Shown one piece after another: positions 57,097-64,000 of a DNA stretch of 64,000 nt (position 1 is its first letter; every line of letters begins with the position of its first letter). A model generated the notes under the pieces. It saw only the letters and a program-made list of their open reading frames with translations. It had not been told where the DNA came from and did not search any database. This DNA is from Pseudomonas paraeruginosa PA7 (GTDB lineage: Bacteria; Pseudomonadota; Gammaproteobacteria; Pseudomonadales; Pseudomonadaceae): contig NC_009656.1 of NCBI RefSeq assembly GCF_000017205.1, positions 248,001-312,000 of the forward strand. Reading direction: 5' to 3'. The position numbers were made by a program, and so were the translations under genes.

Positions 57097-58761
57097 ATGA
57101 CGACAACCCTCTCCCCTCCGCCGCAGTGGTCGCGGCGCCGCCAGGAAAAGCAGCGGCGCCTGGAACGCGCGCGCAGCCTGGCCGACGGCGTGGTGCTGCC
57201 GCGCGATCGGATCGTCGCCGCGCTGGAAGCGCTGATCGCGCCGGGCGACCGGGTAGTGCTGGAAGGCAACAACCAGAAGCAGGCGGACTTTCTCTCCCGC
57301 TCGCTGGCGCGGGTCGACCCCGGCAGGCTGCACGACCTGCACATGATCATGCCCAGCGTCGGCCGCCCGGAGCACCTCGACCTGTTCGAGCTGGGCATCG
57401 CGCGCAAGCTCGACTTCTCCTTCTCCGGCCCGCAGAGCCTGCGCATCGGCCAGTTGCTCGAGGATGGGCTGCTGGAGATCGGCGCGATCCACACCTACAT
57501 CGAGCTGTATGCGCGGCTGCTGGTCGACCTGATCCCCAACGTGGCGCTGGTCGCCGGCTTCATGGCCGATCGCGAGGGCAATGTCTATACCGGGCCGAGC
57601 ACCGAGGACTCCCCGGCGCTGGTCGAGCCCACCGCGTTCAGCGACGGCATCGTCATCGTCCAGGTCAACCGTATCGTCGACGACCCGCGCGACCTGCCGC
57701 GCGTGGACATCCCGGCGTCCTGGGTGGACTTCGTGGTCGAGGCCGACCAGCCGTTCTACATCGAGCCGCTGTTCACCCGCGACCCGCGCCACATCAAGCC
57801 GGTCCACGTACTGATGGCGATGATGGCGATCCGCGGCATCTACCAGCGGCACAACGTGCAGTCGCTGAACCACGGCATCGGCTTCAACACCGCGGCGATC
57901 GAGCTGATCCTGCCGACCTACGGCGAGTCACTCGGTCTCAAGGGCAAGATCTGCCGGCACTGGACCCTCAACCCGCACCCGACCCTGATCCCCGCCATCG
58001 AGAGCGGCTGGGTCGAGAGCGTGCACTGCTTCGGCACCGAACTGGGGATGGAGGGCTACATCGCCCAGCGTCCCGACGTGTTCTTCACCGGCCGCGACGG
58101 CTCGCTGCGTTCCAACCGGATGTTCTGCCAGCTGGCCGGGCAATACGCCGTCGACCTGTTCATCGGCGCGACCCTGCAGGTCGATGGCGACGGCCATTCC
58201 TCCACCGTCACCCGCGGTCGCCTGGCCGGCTTCGGCGGTGCGCCGAACATGGGCCACGATCCGCGCGGGCGGCGCCACTCGACGCCAGCCTGGCTGGACA
58301 TGCGGCCTGAACCCGAGGCGCTGCTTGAGCGCGGCAGGAAGCTGGTGGTGCAGATGGTCGAGACCTTCCAGGACGGCGGCAAGCCGACCTTCGTCGAGCG
58401 GCTCGACGCGCTGGAGGTGGCGCGCCAGACCGGCATGCCGCTGGCGCCGGTGATGATCTATGGCGACGACGTCACCCATGTGCTCACCGAGGAAGGCATC
58501 GCCTACCTGTACAAAGCGCGCTCGCTGGAGGAGCGCCGGGCGATGATCGCGGCGGTGGCCGGGATCAGCCCGATCGGCCTGCGCCACGACCCGCGCGAGA
58601 CCCAGCGCATGCGTCGCGAGGGGCTGATCGCGCTGCCCGAGGACCTCGGCATCCGTCGCACCGACGCCTCGCGCGAGCTGCTGGCGGCGAAGAGCATCGC
58701 CGAGCTGGTCGAATGGTCCGGCGGGCTGTACCAGCCGCCGGCGCGTTTCAGGAGCTGGTGA
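57097..58761 (+). CDS. mdcA: MdcA, malonate decarboxylase alpha subunit (acetyl-ACP:malonate ACP transferase)
   Basis: 554 residues from the ATG at 57097 with CGGAG seven bases upstream; a GTG at 57079 is less likely. It moves the ACP thioester from acetate to malonate, the first step of the cycle. The sequence is of the citrate-lyase alpha/CoA-transferase type: [66 protein letters not shown]. First gene of mdcABCDEGHLM, whose product sequence is malonate to acetate plus CO2. It overlaps mdcB by one base. Confidence 0.96.
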   Translation: MTTTLSPPPQWSRRRQEKQRRLERARSLADGVVLPRDRIVAALEALIAPGDRVVLEGNNQKQADFLSRSLARVDPGRLHDLHMIMPSVGRPEHLDLFELGIARKLDFSFSGPQSLRIGQLLEDGLLEIGAIHTYIELYARLLVDLIPNVALVAGFMADREGNVYTGPSTEDSPALVEPTAFSDGIVIVQVNRIVDDPRDLPRVDIPASWVDFVVEADQPFYIEPLFTRDPRHIKPVHVLMAMMAIRGIYQRHNVQSLNHGIGFNTAAIELILPTYGESLGLKGKICRHWTLNPHPTLIPAIESGWVESVHCFGTELGMEGYIAQRPDVFFTGRDGSLRSNRMFCQLAGQYAVDLFIGATLQVDGDGHSSTVTRGRLAGFGGAPNMGHDPRGRRHSTPAWLDMRPEPEALLERGRKLVVQMVETFQDGGKPTFVERLDALEVARQTGMPLAPVMIYGDDVTHVLTEEGIAYLYKARSLEERRAMIAAVAGISPIGLRHDPRETQRMRREGLIALPEDLGIRRTDASRELLAAKSIAELVEWSGGLYQPPARFRSW

Positions 58762-59642
58762 TGAACGCCATCGCGAACCTCGCGGCGACGCCGCGCGCCG
58801 ACCTCGGCGAATGCCTGGCCGACCTGGCGGTGGACGCCCTCATCGACGAAGCCGAACTGTCGCCCAAGCCGGCCCTGGTGGACCGTCGCGGCAATGGCGC
58901 GCATGCCGACCTGCACCTGGGCCTGATGCAGGCCTCGGCGCTGAGCCTGTGGCCGTGTTTCAAGGAAATGGCCGACGCCGCCCAGCGGCATGCGCGCATC
59001 GATGCGCGCCTGCGCGGCGTCCTTGGCCAACTGGGGCGCGAGGGCGAGGTGGCGATGTTGCGTACCACCGAAGGCGTGAACAGCCATCGCGGAGCGATCT
59101 GGGCGCTCGGCCTGCTGGTCGCCGCCGCCGCCCTCGCACCGCGCCGCACGCAGGCCGGCGAAGTGGCCGCGCGCGCAGGACGCATCGCCCTGCTCGACGA
59201 CCCGGCGGCCGCCAGCGGCGACAGTCACGGCGAGCGCGTCCGCCGGCGCTACGGCGTCGGCGGCGCCCGCGAGGAAGCCCGCCTCGGTTTCCCCCGCGCG
59301 GTGCGCCACGGTCTGCCGCAGCTATGGCGCAGCCGCGAGAGCGGTGCTGGCGAGCAGAACGCCAGGCTCGATGCGCTGCTGGCGATCATGAGCGTGCTCG
59401 ACGACACCTGCGTGCTGCACCGCGCCGGCCGCGTCGGCCTCGCCGCGATGCAGGAGGGCGCCCGCGCGGTGCTCGCCGCCGGCGGCAGCGCCAGCCTCGC
59501 CGGGCGTCGCCGCCTGCGCGAGCTGGACCGCCGCCTGCTGGCCTTGAACGCCTCGCCCGGCGGCGCCGCCGACCTGCTCGCCGCCTGTCTTTTCCTCGAT
59601 CGCCTGCCCGCCGCGCTCGGCGGGTGGGCTGGGAGTCTCTGA
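58761..59642 (+). CDS. mdcB: MdcB, triphosphoribosyl-dephospho-CoA synthase
   Basis: 293 residues of the CitG/MdcB family. It joins ATP-derived ribose to dephospho-CoA, making the precursor of the ACP prosthetic group. Signatures: [18 protein letters not shown] near residue 36, [16 protein letters not shown] near 100 and [11 protein letters not shown] near 215. Start overlaps the mdcA stop by one base (TGATG). Confidence 0.95.
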   Translation: MNAIANLAATPRADLGECLADLAVDALIDEAELSPKPALVDRRGNGAHADLHLGLMQASALSLWPCFKEMADAAQRHARIDARLRGVLGQLGREGEVAMLRTTEGVNSHRGAIWALGLLVAAAALAPRRTQAGEVAARAGRIALLDDPAAASGDSHGERVRRRYGVGGAREEARLGFPRAVRHGLPQLWRSRESGAGEQNARLDALLAIMSVLDDTCVLHRAGRVGLAAMQEGARAVLAAGGSASLAGRRRLRELDRRLLALNASPGGAADLLAACLFLDRLPAALGGWAGSL

Positions 59643-59643
59643 G

Positions 59644-59943
59644 ATGGAAACCCTGACCTTCGAATTTCCCGCCGGCGCTCCGGCGCGCGGCCGCGCCCTG
59701 GCCGGCTGCGTCGGTTCCGGCGACCTGGAAGTGCTGCTCGAACCGGCCGCCGGCGGCGCGCTGAGCATCGAGGTGGTGACCTCGGTGAACGGCAGCGGTC
59801 CGCGCTGGCAGCAACTCTTCGCGCGGGTCTTCGCGGCGGCCACGGCGCCGGCCGCGGCGATCCGCATCCACGATTTCGGCGCCACCCCCGGGGTGGTCCG
59901 CCTGCGCCTGGAGCAGGCGCTGGAGGAGGCCGGCCATGACTGA
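59644..59943 (+). CDS. mdcC: MdcC, malonate decarboxylase acyl-carrier protein (delta)
   Basis: 99 residues. Ser25 in CVGSGDLEVL is the attachment site of the 2'-(5''-phosphoribosyl)-3'-dephospho-CoA group, as shown for the Klebsiella protein. It carries malonate or acetate as a thioester. It overlaps mdcD by eight bases. Confidence 0.95.
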   Translation: METLTFEFPAGAPARGRALAGCVGSGDLEVLLEPAAGGALSIEVVTSVNGSGPRWQQLFARVFAAATAPAAAIRIHDFGATPGVVRLRLEQALEEAGHD

Positions 59944-60799
59944 CGTCGCCCGCCTGCTGGCGCTGCGCAGCTTCACCGAGCTGGGCGCCCGCCAGCGCGC
60001 CCGCGCCCTGCTCGACGCGGGCAGCTTCCGCGAGTTGCTCGATCCCTTCGCCGGTGTGCAATCGCCCTGGCTGGAACGCCAGGGCATCGTGCCCCAGGCC
60101 GACGACGGCGTGGTGATCGCCCGCGGCCTGCTCGACGGCCAGCCGGCGGTGCTCGCCGCCATCGAGGGCGCCTTCCAGGGCGGCAGCCTTGGCGAGGTCA
60201 GCGGGGCGAAGATCGCCGGCGCGCTGGAACTGGCCGCCGAGGACAATCGCAACGGCGTGCCGACCCGCGCCCTGTTGTTGCTGGAAACCGGCGGCGTGCG
60301 CCTGCAGGAAGCCAACCTCGGCCTGGCGGCGATCGCCGAGATCCAGGCGGCCATCGTCGACCTGCAGCGCTACCAGCCGGTGGTGGCGGTGATCGCCGGG
60401 CCGGTCGGCTGCTTCGGCGGCATGTCCATCGCCGCCGGGCTGTGCAGCCATGTGCTGGTGACCCGCGAGGCGCGCCTCGGATTGAACGGTCCGCAGGTGA
60501 TCGAACAGGAGGCCGGCATCGCTGAATACGACTCGCGCGACCGGCCGTTCATCTGGAGCCTCACCGGCGGCGAACAGCGCTTCGCCAGCGGTCTCGCCGA
60601 CGCCTACCTGGCCGACGACCTCGACGAGATACGCGCCTCGGTGCTCGCGCACTTCGCCAAGGGCCTGCCGGCCCGGCCGCGTTGCCGCCGCGCCGGGGAC
60701 TACCTGCGGCGGCTGGACGACCTCGACACCGCCGGACAGCCGGATGCCGCCGATGTGCGCCGGCTTTACCGTGGACTGAGCCAAGGAGACGTCGCATGA
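59936..60799 (+). CDS. mdcD: MdcD, malonate decarboxylase beta subunit
   Basis: 287 residues with the carboxyltransferase/crotonase-like fold. With MdcE it decarboxylates malonyl-ACP to acetyl-ACP. Signatures: VIARGLLDGQPAVLAAIEGAFQGGSLGEV near residue 60 and AGPVGCFGGMSIAAGLCSHVL near 155, an oxyanion-loop region. It overlaps mdcC by eight bases and mdcE by four. Confidence 0.95.
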   Translation: MTDVARLLALRSFTELGARQRARALLDAGSFRELLDPFAGVQSPWLERQGIVPQADDGVVIARGLLDGQPAVLAAIEGAFQGGSLGEVSGAKIAGALELAAEDNRNGVPTRALLLLETGGVRLQEANLGLAAIAEIQAAIVDLQRYQPVVAVIAGPVGCFGGMSIAAGLCSHVLVTREARLGLNGPQVIEQEAGIAEYDSRDRPFIWSLTGGEQRFASGLADAYLADDLDEIRASVLAHFAKGLPARPRCRRAGDYLRRLDDLDTAGQPDAADVRRLYRGLSQGDVA

Positions 60800-61602
60800 G
60801 CCAGCCTTCCGCATCCCGTGGTCAGGCCTGGTTCCAGGCGCTGGCCGGAAACCTCCCGCCGCGCGCCGGCGATCCCGCCTCGCTGCGCGTCGCCGACCTC
60901 GAGCTGGACGGCTACCCGGCGCGGGTCCTGGCAGTCGTGCCGGACGCCGGCAACCCCTTCCCGCGCGCCCGCCAGGGCGAGGTCGGGCTGCTCGAGGGCT
61001 GGGGCCTGGCCGCCGCCGTCGACGAGGCGCTGGAGGCCGACCGCGAGGCGCCGCGCAAGCGTGCGCTGCTGGCCATCGTCGACGTGCCGAGCCAGGCCTA
61101 CGGCCGCCGCGAGGAGGCCCTGGGTATCCACCAGGCGCTGGCCGGGGCGGTGGACGCCTACGCCCGCGCCCGGCTCGCCGGGCATCCGCTGATCGGCCTG
61201 CTGGTGGGCAAGGCGATGTCCGGCGCGTTCCTCGCCCATGGCTACCAGGCCAATCGCCTGATCGCACTGCGCGATCCGGGGGTGATGGTCCACGCCATGG
61301 GCAAGGCCGCCGCCGCGCGGATCACCCTGCGCAGCGTCGAGGAACTGGAGGCGCTGGCGGCGCAGGTGCCGCCGATGGCCTACGACATCGACAGCTACGC
61401 CTCGCTCGGGCTGCTCTGGAAGACCCTGGAGGTAGAGGCCATCGAAGCGCCTACGACGAACGATCTGGCGCGGGTACGCGAATGCCTGGGCGCGGCGCTG
61501 CTCGACATCCTCGCCGGCCCGCGCGACCTGGGTGGCCGCCTCGGCGCGGCCAATCGCGAGGCGTCGGCGCGCGTGCGCCGGTTGCTGCGCGAGCAGTGGT
61601 GA
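60796..61602 (+). CDS. mdcE: MdcE, malonate decarboxylase gamma subunit
   Basis: 268 residues, partner of MdcD in the decarboxylase. Signatures: FPRARQGEVGLLEGWGLAAAVDEAL, VDVPSQAYGRREEALG and GLLVGKAMSGAFLAHGYQANRLIAL. Start is the ATG at 60796 (ATGA overlap with mdcD); the frame is open earlier within mdcD. An inverted repeat separates it from mdcG. Confidence 0.95.
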   Translation: MSQPSASRGQAWFQALAGNLPPRAGDPASLRVADLELDGYPARVLAVVPDAGNPFPRARQGEVGLLEGWGLAAAVDEALEADREAPRKRALLAIVDVPSQAYGRREEALGIHQALAGAVDAYARARLAGHPLIGLLVGKAMSGAFLAHGYQANRLIALRDPGVMVHAMGKAAAARITLRSVEELEALAAQVPPMAYDIDSYASLGLLWKTLEVEAIEAPTTNDLARVRECLGAALLDILAGPRDLGGRLGAANREASARVRRLLREQW

Positions 61603-61605
61603 GTT

Positions 61606-61672
61606 CAGGAGCGAGCCGTGGTCATCGCGAACAGCTCACAGCGGGGCTCCAGCCGGCGACGGCTCGCTCCTG
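61606..61672. repeat. REP-like inverted repeat inside the mdc operon
   Basis: A perfect 14-bp inverted repeat: CAGGAGCGAGCCGT (61606-61619) and ACGGCTCGCTCCTG (61659-61672), 39 bases apart, filling the gap between mdcE and mdcG. The AGGAGCGAGC core resembles REP elements common between Pseudomonas genes. Confidence 0.7.
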
Positions 61673-61677
61673 TCCCT

Positions 61678-62310
61678 ATGCGCGAGGCGTCTGCGCCGGA
61701 GCCCCACGACCTGCTCCTGGGCATGGCCCCGGAGCACCTGGCCGACGACGCACCGCCCTGGGCCCGCGAGGTCCTGGCGGCCGGCTGGCCGGTGGTGGTG
61801 CGGCGCGCGCCGGGAGATCCGGCGACGGTGGCCATCGGCGTGCGCGGCCCGGCGCGGGAGCAGCGCTGGGCCGGCTGGATGCCGTTGGTGGCGATCACCC
61901 GGCGCCTGCGTCCGGAAGCGCTGTGCCAGCGCGAACCGCCGTTGTCGCGCGACCTGCCGGCCTGGCGCGCCCTGCGCCAGTTGCGCGCGCCGCTGAACGC
62001 GCTGGGGTTGGCCTGGGGTGTGATCGGCGGCGCCGGTTTCGAGCTGGCCAGCGGGGTCGCCGTGCTGCATCCGGACAGCGACCTCGACCTGCTGCTGCGC
62101 ACCCCGCGCCCGTTCCCGCGCGATGACGCGCTGCGCCTGCTGCGATGCTTCGAGCATTGTCCCTGCCGGATCGACCTGCAATTGCAGACTCCGGCGGGCG
62201 GCGTGGCCCTGCGCGAATGGGCCGAGGGACGGCCCCGGGTGCTGGCGAAAGGCGTCGAGGCGCCAGTGTTGCTGGAAGATCCCTGGCGGGTCGCGGAGAT
62301 CGGGGCATGA
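61678..62310 (+). CDS. mdcG: MdcG, malonate decarboxylase holo-ACP synthase
   Basis: 210 residues from the ATG at 61678, straight after the inverted repeat; a GTG at 61618 would put 20 repeat-encoded residues before the family start MREASAPEPHDLLLG. It is a phosphoribosyl-dephospho-CoA transferase of nucleotidyltransferase type, with metal-binding Asp residues in HPDSDLDLLLRTP. It attaches the prosthetic group made by MdcB to MdcC. It overlaps mdcH by four bases. Confidence 0.93.
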   Translation: MREASAPEPHDLLLGMAPEHLADDAPPWAREVLAAGWPVVVRRAPGDPATVAIGVRGPAREQRWAGWMPLVAITRRLRPEALCQREPPLSRDLPAWRALRQLRAPLNALGLAWGVIGGAGFELASGVAVLHPDSDLDLLLRTPRPFPRDDALRLLRCFEHCPCRIDLQLQTPAGGVALREWAEGRPRVLAKGVEAPVLLEDPWRVAEIGA

Positions 62311-63239
62311 GCACGCTGTTCGCCTATCCCGGTCAGGGCGCGCAGCGTCCCGGCATGCTTGCGGCGCTGCCCGACGAACCGGTCGTGCGCGACTGCCTGG
62401 CGCAGGCGGCGGATTGCCTCGGCCAGGCGCCCGCCGAGCTGGACAGCGCCGAGGCCCTGCGCGGCACCCGCGCGGTGCAGCTGTGCCTGCTGATCGCCGG
62501 GGTCGCCGCCAGCCGCCTGCTGGAACAGCGTGGCCATCGACCGGGCCTGGTCGCCGGCCTGTCCATCGGCGCCTATGCGGCGGCGGTGGCGGCCGGCGCG
62601 CTGGATTTCGACGACGCGCTGCGGCTGGTCGCCCTGCGCGGCGAGCTGATGCAGGCGGCCTGGCCGCAGGGCTACGGGATGAGCGCCATCCTCGGCCTCG
62701 ACCAGGCGCAACTGGAAGCGCTGATCCAGGCCGTGCGCCGCGCGCATCCGTCGCTCTACCTGGCCAACGTCAACGGCGAGCGGCAACTGGTGGTGGCCGG
62801 CAGCGACGCGGCGCTGGCCGCCCTCGCCGAACGCGCCCGCGACGCCGGCGCCAGCGCGGCGAAGCGCCTGGCGGTAAGCGTGCCGTCGCACTGCCCGCTG
62901 CTCGACGAACCGGCCGCGCGCCTGGCCGAAGCTTTCGCCGGCATCCGCCTGCGCCGCCCGCGCGTACCCTACCTGAGCGGCAGCCGGGCGCGCCTGGTCG
63001 GCGATCCGGCTGCGCTGGCCGATGACCTCGCCGGCAACATGGCGCGTCGCGTCGAGTGGCTGGCGACGCTGCGCAGCGCCTACGAACGCGGCGCCCGCCT
63101 GCACCTGGAACTGCCGCCGGGACGGGTCCTCAGCGGGCTGGCGCGGCCGCTGTTCGGTTGCGCTACGCCGGCCTTCGAGGGCACCCACCCGGATACCCTG
63201 GACGCGCTGTTGCGCGAGGAGGAGAGGCGAACCCGATAG
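62307..63239 (+). CDS. mdcH: MdcH, malonyl-CoA:ACP transacylase
   Basis: 310 residues of the FabD fold. It begins LFAYPGQGAQRPGM, has the catalytic Ser in VAGLSIGAYAAAV near residue 85 and the catalytic His in SVPSHCPLL near residue 195. It loads malonate onto the ACP to start the cycle from acetylated or free carrier. It overlaps mdcG by four bases (ATGA). Confidence 0.95.
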   Translation: MSTLFAYPGQGAQRPGMLAALPDEPVVRDCLAQAADCLGQAPAELDSAEALRGTRAVQLCLLIAGVAASRLLEQRGHRPGLVAGLSIGAYAAAVAAGALDFDDALRLVALRGELMQAAWPQGYGMSAILGLDQAQLEALIQAVRRAHPSLYLANVNGERQLVVAGSDAALAALAERARDAGASAAKRLAVSVPSHCPLLDEPAARLAEAFAGIRLRRPRVPYLSGSRARLVGDPAALADDLAGNMARRVEWLATLRSAYERGARLHLELPPGRVLSGLARPLFGCATPAFEGTHPDTLDALLREEERRTR

Positions 63240-63257
63240 GCTCGTGCGAGGCAGAAA

Positions 63258-63295
63258 AACAACAATATCGATACGCAACCGGAGGACAACAACAA
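63258..63295 (+). promoter_or_regulatory. Two Crc/Hfq-type CA motifs around the mdcL ribosome site
   Basis: Two exact AACAACAA motifs: 63258-63265 before the ribosome site GGAGG (63281-63285), and 63288-63295 after it, ending on the A of the ATG. Such AAnAAnAA tracts are bound by Hfq with Crc to stop translation when a better carbon source is present. Confidence 0.7.
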
Positions 63296-63699
63296 TGATT
63301 ATCTACGGTGTCGCACTGCTGTCCCTGTGTACCCTCGCCGGGCTGTTCATCGGCGAGGTCCTTGGCGTGCTGCTCGGCGTGCCGGCCAACGTCGGTGGCG
63401 TCGGCATCGCCATGCTCCTGCTGATCTTCGTCGGCAGCTACCTGGGCAAGCGCGGCCTGCTGTCGGCGAAGACCGAGCAGGGTGTGGAGTTCTGGAGCGC
63501 CATCTACATTCCCATCGTGGTCGCCATGGCCGCCCAGCAGAACGTGATCGGTGCGCTGAGTGGCGGGCCGGCGGCGATTCTCGCCGGGATCGCCGCGGTG
63601 GCCGTGGCCTTTGCCCTGGTGCCACTGCTCGATCGCGTCGGCCGGGGAAAGCCTGAGGGCGTCCCTCCCCTGAAGCCGCACACCAGTGCGCAGGGGTGA
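63295..63699 (+). CDS. mdcL: MdcL (MadL-type), small subunit of the malonate transporter
   Basis: 134 residues with four membrane helices (about 5-25, 30-50, 60-80 and 90-110) and a hydrophilic tail. Together with MdcM it forms the sodium- or proton-linked malonate carrier described as MadL/MadM. The start has a very good GGAGG ribosome site, with CA motifs on both sides. It is 55 bases downstream of mdcH. Confidence 0.93.
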   Translation: MIIYGVALLSLCTLAGLFIGEVLGVLLGVPANVGGVGIAMLLLIFVGSYLGKRGLLSAKTEQGVEFWSAIYIPIVVAMAAQQNVIGALSGGPAAILAGIAAVAVAFALVPLLDRVGRGKPEGVPPLKPHTSAQG

Positions 63700-63704
63700 G
63701 CGCC

Positions 63705-64000
63705 ATGATCGAGTCCCTGAACAAAGTCATCAACGGCTACGGCCTGATCAGCGGCTTCGCCATCATCGGCGTGACCATGGCGTTGTCCTACTGGTTGTCG
63801 GCGCGGCTCACCCGGGGGCGCCTGCACGGCTCGGCCATCGCCATTTTCCTCGGCCTGCTGCTGTCCTACGTTGGCGGCCTCGCCACGGGAGGCCAGAAAG
63901 GACTGGTGGACGTGCCGCTGATGTCCGGCATCGGCCTGCTGGGCGGCGCCATGCTGCGCGACTTCGCCATCGTCGCCACGGCCTTCGGCGTGAATGTCGA
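63705..64000 (+). CDS. mdcM: MdcM (MadM-type), large subunit of the malonate transporter (5' part)
   Basis: The first 98 codons only; the gene runs past the window end. The protein begins MIESLNKVINGYGLISGFA, with hydrophobic helices near 14-34, 45-66 and 75-98. The family is MadM, about 250 residues when complete. It starts five bases after mdcL. Regulatory gene mdcR would be expected after it. Confidence 0.92.
   Translation, partial: MIESLNKVINGYGLISGFAIIGVTMALSYWLSARLTRGRLHGSAIAIFLGLLLSYVGGLATGGQKGLVDVPLMSGIGLLGGAMLRDFAIVATAFGVNV

Overview
The window is high-GC DNA with dense, codon-biased genes. Gene content and order match a chromosomal segment of Pseudomonas aeruginosa, the stretch I know from strain PAO1 as roughly PA0156 to PA0216. 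Assignments come from recognising protein families and this gene order, not from a database search. I see no tRNA, rRNA, CRISPR array, insertion sequence, integrase or phage gene, so this is core genome. Both ends cut genes: triA on the left and mdcM on the right.

Layout. 1-4606: end of the triclosan RND efflux operon triABC, then a LysR regulator (4805-5743). 5859-7964: a 61-residue exported peptide, a terminator-bounded non-coding stretch that probably encodes a small RNA, and the OprD-family porin opdC. 7993-10484: an AraC regulator and a gamma-glutamyltranspeptidase-like enzyme. 11148-14987: a nucleobase/nucleoside module of Tsx-like channel, NCS2 permease, RutR-like TetR regulator and YigZ protein. 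14992-18775 (minus): the siaABCD phosphatase/kinase/diguanylate cyclase module. 19049-27826 (minus): the Che2 chemotaxis cluster cttP-cheY-cheA-cheW-aer2/mcpB-cheR-cheD-cheB. 28019-29823: divergent LysR/short-chain dehydrogenase pair. 29924-35401: arylsulfatase atsA with the sulfate-ester ABC transporter atsB, atsC and atsR. 35427-37760: a second OprD-type porin (probably opdI) and an acid phosphatase. 37785-43341: LysR, a TonB-dependent receptor and two TauD/AtsK-type dioxygenases. 43989-46927: the proton-translocating transhydrogenase pntAA-pntAB-pntB. 47271-49216: tonB2-exbB1-exbD1. 49397-51868: a small Cys-rich protein, a serine hydrolase and an amidase. 51935-55854 (minus): a polyamine-type ABC transporter. 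56084-56977: a GcvA-like LysR regulator. 57097 to the end: the malonate decarboxylase operon mdcABCDEGHLM.

Much of the window concerns uptake across the outer membrane and use of scarce nutrients. Two OprD porins, a Tsx channel and a TonB receptor sit beside matching inner-membrane transporters and enzymes. The ats genes and the AtsK/TauD genes release sulfate from organic sulfate esters and sulfonates. The mdc genes import and decarboxylate malonate. The sia and Che2 clusters are signalling modules.

No wholly new multi-gene system is evident. The items most worth a second look are regulatory or sub-gene: a structured small RNA upstream of opdC; a 25-codon leader ORF with a strong ribosome site upstream of the TonB receptor; Crc/Hfq-type CA motifs at the starts of opdI and mdcL, with the opdI ribosome site inside a perfect hairpin; a four-copy FGxFDxxPGxP repeat in the linker of CheA; a tandem helical duplication in SiaD; and several perfect palindromes in divergent LysR promoters.
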